DNA of 64,000 nucleotides, taken from positions 496,001-560,000 of the forward strand of contig NZ_JAFIQT010000002.1 in the NCBI RefSeq assembly GCF_017355935.1, written 5' to 3'. Origin of the DNA: Telluribacter humicola. GTDB taxonomy: Bacteria; Bacteroidota; Bacteroidia; Cytophagales; Spirosomataceae. Numbering within the stretch: position 1 is the stretch's first letter; each line of letters opens with the position of its first letter. The notes beneath the pieces were generated by a model. The model searched no databases. It was not told the DNA's origin and worked only from the letters and a program-made list of their open reading frames with translations. Below are positions 53,417 to 62,469 of the stretch, in pieces. The translations under genes were made by a program, and so were the position numbers.

Positions 53417-53689
53417 ACGTTTTTCTATCGAAAGCGTTACATAAGAAAAAAATAGGCGATACTTTATTGACATCACGGTTTTTTCGCACTAACATTGCGG
53501 CCGATTCCAGCCTATAATTTCCTATCAAGTTTCAAGTTGTCGGTTGCCGATACACACCACCTGTATTCTTATTTCACGAATTAGTTCCAACACGTGATCC
53601 CTCAACATACCTGTCTGTTTAACTTATTATTTCTACTATCATAATCAATCATTTATCCTGGTAAAGTTTACTTTACTTCCCATTTCTGT

Positions 53690-55480
53690 ATGCTTACAAT
53701 TGATGAATTGAACCTTAAACTTTTATCAGAGTTAAAGGAAATCGCGGAGAAGTTTGGTATAAAAGACTACAACAAGCTCACCAAGAAAGACCTCGTATAC
53801 AAAATACTTAGCCAACAGGCCATAATGCCCGCCGAAGAGTCCACTGATAAGTCAGAGGAAGAGCCGAAGCGGAAGCGGACACGTCGTCCCAAAGAAGCTG
53901 CCGATGATGATACTCAGCCAATCGCTGAATCTGCTCCTGCACCTATACCGGCACCAGCCCCTGCTGTTGCTACTCCTGCTCCTGCTAATCTGGCACCCAG
54001 AGAAGCCAGAGGCCCCAGGGAGGACAAGAATGCAGCCCGTCGCGGACGTCCTGCCAATAAAGGCGGTCAGCCCGGCAACAGGCCAGCGGCACCTACTTCC
54101 AAGGTAGTGGATACAACGGCTGATGTAGGTGAAGATCTGGACATTTCGGATGACTTTGGTACCAATTTACCGGAGGAGGCGCAGGTAGATGTACGTAATG
54201 TGACGGTTGAGCCTACAGTATCAGAAAACGGTCACCGCGAAGACGATAGAAACATGCAGCAATCACGTCAGGAAGATAACGAGCGTTCTGCTGCTCCTTC
54301 TCAATCCCGTGAGGATCATACCAATAAGATCAAACGCCACTACAACAACTACGTAAGGGAGTTTGACGGACTGATCCTGAACGAAGGCGTTTTGGAAATC
54401 ATGCAGGATGGTGGCTACGGCTTCCTGCGCTCAGCTGACTATAACTACCTGGCTAGTCCGGATGATATATATGTATCTCCTTCGCAGATCAAGCTATTTG
54501 GTTTGAAAACCGGTGATACGGTTAAAGGACAAATACGTCCGCCTAAAGAAGGGGAGAAGTACTTTGCGCTGCTTCGCGTGGAAACCGTAAATGGTAAAAC
54601 TACCGAGCAGATCCGTGACCGTATTCCCTTTGAGTACCTGACACCGCTGTTCCCCGAAGAGCGTCTCAACCTGAGTACTCGTCCCGATCAGCTTTCAACC
54701 CGTATTCTTGATCTGTTTGCCCCAATTGGTAAAGGTCAGCGTGGTATGATCGTGGCTCAGCCTAAGACCGGTAAAACCGTTCTGCTTAAAGAAATTGCTA
54801 ACGCTATCACCCGTAACCACCCTGAGGTGTTCTTGCTGATCCTGCTGATCGATGAGCGTCCGGAAGAGGTGACTGATATGCAGCGTAGCGTACGGGCGGA
54901 GGTTATTGCCTCTACATTTGATGAGCAGGCCGACCGCCACGTAAAGGTTGCCAGCATTGTTCTCGAAAAAGCCAAACGTATGGTGGAGTGTGGTCACGAT
55001 GTGGTAATCCTGCTGGATTCGATCACGCGTCTGGCTCGTGCGTATAATACAGTCGTTCCTTCGTCCGGTAAGATCTTATCGGGTGGTGTGGATGCCAACG
55101 CACTGCACAAACCTAAGCGTTTCTTCGGTGCGGCCCGTAACGTCGAAAACGGTGGCTCGCTGACGATCATCGCTACGGCTCTGATCGATACGGGTTCCAA
55201 GATGGATGAGGTAATCTTCGAAGAATTCAAAGGTACCGGTAATATGGAACTCCAGCTCGACCGTAAGCTGTCGAACAAGCGGGTGTTCCCTGCCATTGAC
55301 GTGATGACGTCAGGTACTCGCCGTGAGGATCTGCTGCTCGACAAGGAGACCCTTCAGAAAGTATGGATCCTGCGTAAGCATATGTCCGACATGAATCAGA
55401 TGGAGTCAATGGACTTCCTGCTCAGCAACATGAAGGGGACCCGTGACAATGACGAATTCCTGATTTCAATGAATCGTTAA
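53690..55480 (+). CDS. rho: Transcription termination factor Rho with long disordered insert
   Basis: 596 residues, compared with 419 in E. coli. The N-terminal Rho_N helix-bundle (residues about 1-45) is followed by an insert of about 165 residues (50-215) rich in Pro, Ala, Asn, Gln and charged residues, including an alternating Ala-Pro run. The RNA-binding cold-shock domain follows ([14 protein letters not shown]), then the hexameric ATPase with Walker [18 protein letters not shown] and [16 protein letters not shown]. Rho ends untranslated transcripts. The start ATG fits the family N-terminus. A strong terminator follows. Confidence 0.96.
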   Translation: MLTIDELNLKLLSELKEIAEKFGIKDYNKLTKKDLVYKILSQQAIMPAEESTDKSEEEPKRKRTRRPKEAADDDTQPIAESAPAPIPAPAPAVATPAPANLAPREARGPREDKNAARRGRPANKGGQPGNRPAAPTSKVVDTTADVGEDLDISDDFGTNLPEEAQVDVRNVTVEPTVSENGHREDDRNMQQSRQEDNERSAAPSQSREDHTNKIKRHYNNYVREFDGLILNEGVLEIMQDGGYGFLRSADYNYLASPDDIYVSPSQIKLFGLKTGDTVKGQIRPPKEGEKYFALLRVETVNGKTTEQIRDRIPFEYLTPLFPEERLNLSTRPDQLSTRILDLFAPIGKGQRGMIVAQPKTGKTVLLKEIANAITRNHPEVFLLILLIDERPEEVTDMQRSVRAEVIASTFDEQADRHVKVASIVLEKAKRMVECGHDVVILLDSITRLARAYNTVVPSSGKILSGGVDANALHKPKRFFGAARNVENGGSLTIIATALIDTGSKMDEVIFEEFKGTGNMELQLDRKLSNKRVFPAIDVMTSGTRREDLLLDKETLQKVWILRKHMSDMNQMESMDFLLSNMKGTRDNDEFLISMNR

Positions 55481-55506
55481 GATATTGTAAATCCTTCCTC
55501 TTGATA

Positions 55507-55538
55507 GCCTCGCTGGTGTACACCGGCGGGGCTTTTTT
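55507..55538 (+). terminator. Terminator of rho
   Basis: An 11-base-pair stem (GCCTCGCTGGT with GTAC loop and ACCGGCGGGGC, some G-T pairs) is followed by six T. Confidence 0.85.
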
Positions 55539-55659
55539 GGGAAGTACCCGATGAGCAACCTAATCATTAAACTTAACTACTGGTTTGACTAAGAAATGTA
55601 ATTAACAATAGAGCTGGGTTATAGTTACGTATATAGTATCCACCAAACTAGTTAAAGCT

Positions 55660-55836
55660 ATGAAAAAAGGACACAATCAAGGGAGTAACGATATGCATCG
55701 TTCCAAAGAGGATGTAAAGGAAGTGCCCGGACAGGATAGCCACCTGAAGAACAAAGCCAGCGAGAAAATAAGCAAAAGCCGCAACGCCGAAGACGACCAG
55801 TCAGGTGGTACCAAAGGGCAGAATGCTATATCGTAA
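55660..55836 (+). CDS. Small hydrophilic protein, 58 residues, unknown
   Basis: The frame ATG 55660 to TAA 55834-55836 gives 58 residues starting MKKGHNQGSNDMHRSKED. It is very hydrophilic: Lys, Ser, Asp, Asn, Gln and Gly dominate; there is no hydrophobic core, so it is probably disordered. It stands alone between the rho terminator and a strong hairpin that begins 18 bases after its stop. The codon pattern (third-base use, no rare codons) and the terminator suggest a real gene. A stress-related or desiccation role, as for other small hydrophilic proteins, is only a guess. Confidence 0.6.
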   Translation: MKKGHNQGSNDMHRSKEDVKEVPGQDSHLKNKASEKISKSRNAEDDQSGGTKGQNAIS

Positions 55837-55854
55837 ATAGGTAAAGTAAACCTA

Positions 55855-55892
55855 ACACAAAAGGGCTGACACCAGTGTCAGCCCTTTTGTGT
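55855..55892. terminator. Bidirectional terminator between the 58-residue gene and the AI-2E transporter
   Basis: ACACAAAAGGGCTGACAC and its complement form an up to 18-base stem with a minimal loop; T-runs on both strands. Ends both converging genes. Confidence 0.9.
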
Positions 55893-55904
55893 TGACCAGC
55901 CAGC

Positions 55905-56966
55905 CTACTTACTAATCTGAATATTCTTATCGCCCAGGTAGTCTTGGATATAAACCATCTTGACTAGTACCATGATAATTACGGCAATGGGAGTAGCCAG
56001 GATCAGCCCCAGCAGTCCGGCAAAGGCAGCGATAAAAACCTGTGAAATGATAACCATCGCGGGTGGAATTTCTACCATCTTATGCTGCACCAGGGGCGTA
56101 ATCAGGTTGCTTTCTACAAACTGGATACCCACGTATAGCAGTACCACATACAGTGCCTGGCTGGTGCCCTGGGTAAGGGCAATCAGAACAGCTGGAATCA
56201 GGGCAAGGATGGGGCCAAAATTAGGAATAAAGGAGAGTAAGCCCGCTATAATGCCAAGAGCCAGCGCCATAGGTATGCCGATCAGGTACAGCCCTACAAT
56301 AGTAAATACACCCACTATGAGCATGGAAAACAACTTGCCGAGCAGCCACTTGTATAGTGTTGAACCCAGTGTGTTGAGTACCTCGGCGGCCCTTGGGCGC
56401 TTGCTAAGGGGGAAAAGTAGTACGATGCCCTCTTTGTATAGCCCCGGCTGAGCGGTAAAGAATGCTCCTATAAATAAGATAATGTACATATCCGCCAGCA
56501 CGCCAAACGTAGCCGAAAACACCCCCATGCTTTTCTGGATCCAGCTTTTGTTAATATCCGATAAGTTAATGTTTTGGGGCAGGTTGTTCAGCAGCGGTTC
56601 GCCCCAGGATGTACCTTTTAACTGGGTCCTTACTTTTTCGTACGAGTTGGGGAGGTGTTGACTGAGCTGAGATATCTGCTGAGAAATCTGGGGGGCCAGC
56701 AGCCAGACGAGTCCGCCCAGCAGCAGTAAGGTACCTACAATCACTATCCCCAGCGACAGGCCATCCGACAGTTTGGTATGCCTGGTCAGTAGGTTAGATG
56801 TACCCCGGAAGTACACCGCAAAGAGTGTACCGGCCAAAATAAGCAGCAGGACATTGAAGGCCCGGGCCAGAAGAAACACCACCAGGAGAAACATGCCCAG
56901 CGCGATGAGCCGCCGCTGGGTCAGGTTGGTTTCCTGCTTGTGATGTGGGGTTGTATCGGAATTCAT
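55905..56966 (-). CDS. AI-2E family transporter
   Basis: 353 residues with eight hydrophobic segments. The family features are the N-terminal helices (LIALGMFLLVVFLLARAFN), the long amphipathic stretch with ISQQISQLSQHLPNSYE, and the C-terminal block LSFIPNFGPILALIPAVLIA and ESNLITPLVQHKMVEIPP. The family is named after autoinducer-2 export, but members also move other compounds such as Na+/H+ or signals; I give no substrate. Start ATG 56966 is the first good Met. Single gene. Confidence 0.92.
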   Translation of the reverse strand: MNSDTTPHHKQETNLTQRRLIALGMFLLVVFLLARAFNVLLLILAGTLFAVYFRGTSNLLTRHTKLSDGLSLGIVIVGTLLLLGGLVWLLAPQISQQISQLSQHLPNSYEKVRTQLKGTSWGEPLLNNLPQNINLSDINKSWIQKSMGVFSATFGVLADMYIILFIGAFFTAQPGLYKEGIVLLFPLSKRPRAAEVLNTLGSTLYKWLLGKLFSMLIVGVFTIVGLYLIGIPMALALGIIAGLLSFIPNFGPILALIPAVLIALTQGTSQALYVVLLYVGIQFVESNLITPLVQHKMVEIPPAMVIISQVFIAAFAGLLGLILATPIAVIIMVLVKMVYIQDYLGDKNIQISK

Positions 56967-57223
56967 GGGTGGTAAAGCCGTTCAGTTGGTGGATATACGT
57001 ACCATGTATCTATAAGTATGTAACACCTCTGCCTGACGATTGTTTACCGGCTGCTGCTGTCGAAAGTAGGAGAGGCTGTCTTCGCCGGGCCTTCTCTAAT
57101 GCCGTAACAGCCTGTAGAAGCGTCACTTTTTGAGGGAAGCTATATTTTTTAAAATGGGCACTTCCGGGGTGGAAAGCTACACTATCCCGACACTGTAATA
57201 AGTTTATTATGAAGCAGGAAAGC
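56967..57223. other. Intergenic region between htpG and the AI-2E transporter
   Basis: About 257 bases, 315 counting the terminator region. No gene or RNA element recognised. A 71-codon minus frame here has no coding look. Confidence 0.55.
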
Positions 57224-57262
57224 AAAAGGGAAGCCCCGGCCAGTGCCGGGGCTTCCCTTTTT
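57224..57262 (-). terminator. Terminator of htpG
   Basis: A 17-base stem (AAAAGGGAAGCCCCGGC with complement, loop CAGT) with T-run on the minus strand, 20 bases after the htpG stop. Confidence 0.93.
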
Positions 57263-57281
57263 ATAGACCAATATAAAAATT

Positions 57282-59108
57282 TTAAAGTACCTCTACCGAG
57301 CGTTTGATGAATTGGGTCAGTTCGGTACCGGATAGCATCCCCTGCGAGAGTAACGCCAGGTCGTAGGCTTGCTTGGCCAGGGCCTTCTGCTGTTCGGCAT
57401 CTTCAGTATTGAGGATGCGGGAAGTCAGCGGGTGGTTGGCGTTTACTGATACGGTGTACATCAGCGGCATATCGCCAAACATAGAGCGCTGTCCGGATGA
57501 AGCCTGCATGTCGGTCATACGGCGCATGAATTCAGGGAATGTAATGACTACCGGCAGTTCGTCAGTAGGCATCGCTTCGACTACTACCGTGCTGCCCTTG
57601 CCGGTCAATAGTTCTTCGAATAGCTTCTTAGCTTTCTCCTCGTCATTGGTAGAGAGTACGCTTTCCAGCTTGACGTCCTTCTCGATCAGCTTGTCTACCG
57701 TATCGGCGTCTACGCGTTTGACGGTTACCTTCTCCAGCTTGCTTTCCAAGGCGTTGATGAAGTGCGAGTCAATTACGGTATCCAATACCAGTACATCGTA
57801 GCTGCGCTTTTTTGCCGACTCAATAAAAGCATCCTGCTTCTTCGGATCGGAGGTATACAGCCACACCAGGTTATCATTCTTGTCAGTCTGGTTTTCCTTA
57901 ATGGCTTCGCGGTACTCTTCAAAAGTGAAGAACTTCCCTTCAGTGTTCTTCACGAGGCAGAAATCCTTTGCTTTTTCGGAGAACTTCTCGTCACTGATGA
58001 TACCGTATTTTACAAACAGGTCGATATCATCAAATTTCTTCTCGAATCCTTCTCGGTCATTTTTGAAAAGCTCCGACAGTTTGTCAGCTACCTTACGGGT
58101 GATGTACCCGTTGATCTTCTTCACATTGCTGTCAGACTGCAGGTAGCTACGTGACACGTTCAGCGGAATGTCCGGTGAATCAATGACTCCGTGGAGCAGT
58201 TGCAGGAAGTCGGGTACGATATCCTTTACCTCGTCGGTAATGAAAACCTGGCGGCTGTACAGCTGGATCTTCTCACGCTGTACCTGGAAGTCGTTCTTGA
58301 GCTTAGGGAAGTAGAGTACCCCCGTCAGGTTGAATGGGTAATCCACGTTGAGGTGAATCCAGAAGAGGGGCTCCTCAGAGAAGGGGTACAACTCACGGTA
58401 GAAGTTGAGGTAGTCCTCGTCTTTCAGGTCAGCCGGATTTTTGGTCCAGATCGGAGTAGGGTTATTGATAACCTTCTCCTCAAACTCAATTTCAATGGGC
58501 AGGAATTTACCGTACTTCTCCAGGATACCACGCAGGCGATGAGGGCTCAGGAATTCGGCTGAATCTTCCGCTATGTGCAGGATAATGTCAGTACCACGGT
58601 CCGTTTTTTCGGCTGTAGTTAGTTCAAATTCAGTAGATCCGTCGCAGACCCAACGAGCAGGCTCTGAATCTTCTTTGTAGGATTTCGTAATGATTTCTAC
58701 CTGACGGGCTACCATAAAGGCCGAGTAGAAGCCCAGGCCAAAGTGTCCGATGATGCCCTTGTCGTTGCCTTTGTCCTTGTATTTCTCAACAAATTCGGCC
58801 GCTCCCGAGAAGGCAATCTGGTTGATGTACTTCTTGATCTCATCAGCCGTCATACCGATACCGCGGTCGCTTACCGTGATCGTTTTGGCTTCTTCGTCTA
58901 CCTTTACCGTTACCTTCAGCTCGCCCAGCTCACCGTTGAATTCTCCGTAAGAAGCCAGTTGTTTCAGCTTCTGTGAAGCGTCCACGGCGTTAGACACCAG
59001 CTCCCGCAGGAAGATTTCGTGATCAGAATAGAGGAATTTCTTGATAATAGGGAAGATGTTCTCCGTGTGGATGCTGAGATTACCTTTCTCTTGTACCACT
59101 GATTCCAT
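57282..59108 (-). CDS. htpG: Hsp90 family chaperone HtpG
   Basis: 608 residues. The N-terminal GHKL ATPase is clear: FLRELVSNAVDASQKLK, VSDRGIGMTADEI and IIGHFGLGFYSAFMVA. The middle domain has the catalytic Arg region (YLQSDSNVKKINGYITRK) and the C-terminal dimerisation domain follows. HtpG folds and protects proteins under stress. Slightly shorter than E. coli HtpG (624) and complete. It is a single gene with a terminator and faces away from the lipoprotein gene at 59337. Confidence 0.96.
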   Translation of the reverse strand: MESVVQEKGNLSIHTENIFPIIKKFLYSDHEIFLRELVSNAVDASQKLKQLASYGEFNGELGELKVTVKVDEEAKTITVSDRGIGMTADEIKKYINQIAFSGAAEFVEKYKDKGNDKGIIGHFGLGFYSAFMVARQVEIITKSYKEDSEPARWVCDGSTEFELTTAEKTDRGTDIILHIAEDSAEFLSPHRLRGILEKYGKFLPIEIEFEEKVINNPTPIWTKNPADLKDEDYLNFYRELYPFSEEPLFWIHLNVDYPFNLTGVLYFPKLKNDFQVQREKIQLYSRQVFITDEVKDIVPDFLQLLHGVIDSPDIPLNVSRSYLQSDSNVKKINGYITRKVADKLSELFKNDREGFEKKFDDIDLFVKYGIISDEKFSEKAKDFCLVKNTEGKFFTFEEYREAIKENQTDKNDNLVWLYTSDPKKQDAFIESAKKRSYDVLVLDTVIDSHFINALESKLEKVTVKRVDADTVDKLIEKDVKLESVLSTNDEEKAKKLFEELLTGKGSTVVVEAMPTDELPVVITFPEFMRRMTDMQASSGQRSMFGDMPLMYTVSVNANHPLTSRILNTEDAEQQKALAKQAYDLALLSQGMLSGTELTQFIKRSVEVL

Positions 59109-59336
59109 AATAGTGTCGTTTTAGGATTATATTTTAATTAGAAAAATTTCGTCTTTGCAATACAGCCCGAAAAATTGCGTTCCATTAGCGATTTGCCTCA
59201 TCCTCGCTGACAGTTTGACAGCCGCAGCTAATACGATCAAGGAATACTGGTATCTGCTCAGGTTTTTTACTAATATTGCGCATAGAGGTACATCCATTGA
59301 ACTTTTAAAATCGAATCAATCCGGAACCCCTTTGTC

Positions 59337-59891
59337 ATGAAAATGAACTTTAAGAACTTATTTTTAGGTGTAGTACTCATGTCCGGCGTGACAGCCTGTG
59401 CTCCTAGTCAGGTACCCTTCACTAATTTTACCGCTTTTACCGAAGAGCTGCGCCGTGATCTTGAAAATGCTGGGATCTCGCTGGAAAAGGTGCAGTTTTA
59501 TAACGATAAGCCTATAACGGTAAAGCGGGAGGGTATCAACCCGAACGACATCAACGTCAATTCGGAGGGGAGTATCAGCATCCAGAATGGTAAGACTATT
59601 CAGACCATTAATGTACGACCGTTTACACCGGGTGTAGTACTAGGTACCGGAAACGGCTCTTTGAACGTATCCTGGGATGATACGCAGCAGGATACCAAAG
59701 GAATGCGCTTTAACCTGAATGGAAACCAGTACTACCTGGCTACTACCGAAGACTCTAAACTGGATTACAAAGGAAGCCACTTTGATATTCAGAGCGGCAT
59801 TGGTACCCGGCTATTTGTTAATAAAGACCTATTAAAGCAGGTAAACGTACAGCGCGAAACCCAGAAGGGGCGCCGTGTGGGTGGACAGTAA
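59337..59891 (+). CDS. Putative lipoprotein, unknown function
   Basis: 184 residues. The lipoprotein signal ends SGVTACAPS. The mature protein has beta-strand-rich sequence with FTAFTEELRRDLENAGISLEK, then ITVKREGINPNDINVNSEGSI and GLGTG-like turns; no named domain. A second ATG at 59343 is also possible and does not alter the mature protein. The gene ends 20 bases before a strong inverted repeat. Confidence 0.75.
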   Translation: MKMNFKNLFLGVVLMSGVTACAPSQVPFTNFTAFTEELRRDLENAGISLEKVQFYNDKPITVKREGINPNDINVNSEGSISIQNGKTIQTINVRPFTPGVVLGTGNGSLNVSWDDTQQDTKGMRFNLNGNQYYLATTEDSKLDYKGSHFDIQSGIGTRLFVNKDLLKQVNVQRETQKGRRVGGQ

Positions 59892-59910
59892 TGAGTTGCT
59901 GCTACCAGAT

Positions 59911-59956
59911 AACATCAAGAAGCCCCGTTCCATCCGGAACGGGGCTTCTTGATGTT
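59911..59956. terminator. Long inverted repeat after the lipoprotein gene
   Basis: AACATCAAGAAGCCCCGTTCC and its complement flank the loop ATCC: a 21-base stem. No long T-run follows, but it lies between two converging genes and likely ends both. Confidence 0.7.
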
Positions 59957-59976
59957 TAAGGCCTAATGCTGCTCGG

Positions 59977-60660
59977 TCAGTTGAGATTGAAAGGCTGCCG
60001 ATCAGGCTTGATGATCTTGGCACTCTGGATGAGGCCCAGTACCATGAGTCCTATTACTACGGCCAGCGATATCTGCAGGGTAGATATATTATTGGATCGG
60101 GCTACGCAGGTATGCGACTCTTTGACGAGTTCCTGTCCAATGACAGACTGGATCTGCGTGAGCTCGTTGAGACGAACGATGGTACGCTGGAAGGTGGCAC
60201 CGCCTTTCTCCTCAAAGAGTTGCTGTCCGGCTTTCTTATTACCTGACTCGCTGAAGCGAAGTACTTCCTGCTCGATATCGGAATACTCATGTACCCGTTG
60301 CCGAAAGGCAATCAGACTTTTGGACTCTTCGTCTACCATGTGCGTCTGGCTAAAGACACTGATAAGGGAGTCTATTTTATAATTATGTTTTTGAAGCTGT
60401 ACCTCAAGTTGTGCCGGGCTAAGTCCTTCGTCTGATAACAGGTGCTTCTCGACCAGGAGCCGTTTGTTGTACAGGTTCTCCGACAGATATACGATATCTA
60501 TTGCCGGCATGAGGCGGTCCTGATAGATCGAGGAAAAGGACTTATCTATACCCTCTATGTTATTACGGGTAAGAATGGTACTGACCACTACCACGAGCAT
60601 AATCCCCCCCAGAAGCAAAGCTGCTTTGAGTTTTTGCTGAATTACAAATGTCCATTTCAT
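59977..60660 (-). CDS. Four-helix-bundle MCP-type sensor domain without signalling part
   Basis: 227 residues: a membrane helix (about 13-30), a periplasmic helical domain of about 150 residues with the 4HB_MCP pattern (VYLSENLYNKRLLVEKHLL, QRVHEYSDIEQEVLRF), a second membrane helix near 195-215 and a tail of only about a dozen residues. There is no HAMP or methyl-accepting domain after it. It may be a stand-alone sensor or cover protein; it might also be the remnant of a chemoreceptor. No chemotaxis genes lie nearby. Start ATG 60660. Confidence 0.75.
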   Translation of the reverse strand: MKWTFVIQQKLKAALLLGGIMLVVVVSTILTRNNIEGIDKSFSSIYQDRLMPAIDIVYLSENLYNKRLLVEKHLLSDEGLSPAQLEVQLQKHNYKIDSLISVFSQTHMVDEESKSLIAFRQRVHEYSDIEQEVLRFSESGNKKAGQQLFEEKGGATFQRTIVRLNELTQIQSVIGQELVKESHTCVARSNNISTLQISLAVVIGLMVLGLIQSAKIIKPDRQPFNLN

Positions 60661-60823
60661 AATACTACAGGTATGCTCGTTTTAGAAAATCAGTAGATTT
60701 GAAAAATAAGCTTGTCGGCCATTTTCAGGTATTTTATAGTAATAAACACTAAATATACTAAAAGTGTAATGGATCAGTAACAGGAAAAGCTATATGTAAA
60801 GATGCTAACGAATAAGTCCGCAA

Positions 60824-62314
60824 TTATTTTGCATTTTCGGCTATCTCCTCCTGTTTAACCAGCTCATATACCTCCTGGTTAAACTGTTTGGTTTCTTTTC
60901 TGAACCGGACCGTCAGCCCCGGGTACAGGGTAGTATTCTTTCCTTTCGCGTTGAGGTACCAGCTTTTACAGCCCGAAGCCCACACGGTATCTTTGAGCCT
61001 TTGTTGTATCTCCTGATTATAATCCTGCTGAGCCTGCGGCTTGATATCCAGATAGCTGCCCGGCCCGCTGGTCTCCAGGTAGTCGATGTACTGCATGATG
61101 TAGTTCATTTGTGATTCCATCATATGTACTACTGAGTTGTGTCCGAGGCCGGTATTGGGTCCAAGTACAAACGCCAGGTTGGGATAGCCCGCTACGGTAG
61201 TACCCAGGTAGGCTTCGGCACCGCTTTCCCGCCAGTGATTGATAAGGTTTTGATCCGTGAGGCCGATAATCTTCGTGTCCATTTCTATATCCGCCGCTAC
61301 GAACCCGGTTCCGAAAATAACCGCATCCAGTATATGTTCCCGTCCGTCCTGAGTTAGTATTCCTTTAGCAGTAAAGCGTTCGATTCTCTCCGTTACAAGA
61401 TTAACGTGCGAAAGGTTGAATGTAGGATAAAAGTCATCGGATTTAAGTATGCGCTTGCATCCAATAGTGTAGTTGGGCGTTAGCCTGCGGCGAGTTTCCG
61501 GGTCCTTCACTTCTTTTTTGAGTTTGCGCAGAGCAGCCCACGTCATAAGCCGGTTGATGGTCTTGTTGCCCACGAATCCCAGGCCGAAAAACTCATTGAG
61601 CCAGTAGAAAAATTCGCGCTGCATCCGCTGGATCAGAGGGTACTTACGGAAGGCTGCTTTACTTGAAGACCTCATAGGCTTATCGAACCGGGAAGTGATC
61701 CAGGCGGGCGTACGCTGGAAGACCGTAAGCTGGGCCACACTCGGCGCGATGGCAGGTACGATCTGAATGGCGCTGGCTCCGGTACCTATTACAGCCACGC
61801 GCTTTCCGGCGAGGTTGTAGTGGGTACTCCAGTTGGAGGAATGAAACCAGGTACCTGTATAGTCAGTCAGGCCGGCTATATCAGGGATGTGGGGGCGGTT
61901 GAGAGGTCCTACGGCCAGTAGCAGTACCTTCACGGTAGTAGCTAGCCCATTTCGGGTTTTGACCGCCCAGTAGCCCTCCTCTTTATCAAAGCAGGCTTCT
62001 ACTATTTCGGCATTGTACCGGATGTGCTTTTGCAGACTATTTTTGGTTACTACTCCTTTGAGGTAGTTAAATATCTCGGGCTGACCTGAAAACAGGCGGC
62101 TCCAGTCAGGATTGGGTTCGGAAGAAAAAGAATAAAGAGGGGAGGGGATGTCGCAGGCGCAGCCGGGGTAGACATTGTCACGCCAGGTACCTCCCACTTC
62201 GGAGGCCCGCTCGAAGATAATAAATGAATCCCTGCCCGCTTTCTGGAGCCGGAGGGCAGCTACCAGTCCGGCAAATCCAGCACCAACAATTCCTACCTGA
62301 TACGCTGGCTTCAT
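60824..62314 (-). CDS. Flavin-containing monooxygenase (Baeyer-Villiger type)
   Basis: 496 residues from the ATG at 62314. First FAD motif is VGIVGAGFAGLVAALRL and the NADPH motif is VAVIGTGASAIQIVPAI. The BVMO signature FxGxxxHxxxW is seen as YTGTWFHSSNW, with Tyr in place of the first Phe. These enzymes insert oxygen into ketones or oxidise other soft centres in the cytoplasm. The frame is open to 62356, but the extra residues do not fit. It lies 155 bases downstream of an SDR gene on the same strand; the pair may oxidise an alcohol to a ketone and then to an ester. Confidence 0.9.
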   Translation of the reverse strand: MKPAYQVGIVGAGFAGLVAALRLQKAGRDSFIIFERASEVGGTWRDNVYPGCACDIPSPLYSFSSEPNPDWSRLFSGQPEIFNYLKGVVTKNSLQKHIRYNAEIVEACFDKEEGYWAVKTRNGLATTVKVLLLAVGPLNRPHIPDIAGLTDYTGTWFHSSNWSTHYNLAGKRVAVIGTGASAIQIVPAIAPSVAQLTVFQRTPAWITSRFDKPMRSSSKAAFRKYPLIQRMQREFFYWLNEFFGLGFVGNKTINRLMTWAALRKLKKEVKDPETRRRLTPNYTIGCKRILKSDDFYPTFNLSHVNLVTERIERFTAKGILTQDGREHILDAVIFGTGFVAADIEMDTKIIGLTDQNLINHWRESGAEAYLGTTVAGYPNLAFVLGPNTGLGHNSVVHMMESQMNYIMQYIDYLETSGPGSYLDIKPQAQQDYNQEIQQRLKDTVWASGCKSWYLNAKGKNTTLYPGLTVRFRKETKQFNQEVYELVKQEEIAENAK

Positions 62315-62469
62315 AATTATAGTGAGTGAATGAATGGTGATACCCGTGGTAGCCAATCATTGTACTACCTAATACAATCAATTGGTACCTCCTTCCACCA
62401 TCTAATGCAAACAAGTTTGTGTTTACTAATAACGAATAAAACAGCAAAAGTGGTTAAATAAAACTACTG

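Noticed and set aside
57010-57225. 71-codon minus frame upstream of the htpG terminator
   Set aside because: Composition fits intergenic DNA and there is no signal or domain.
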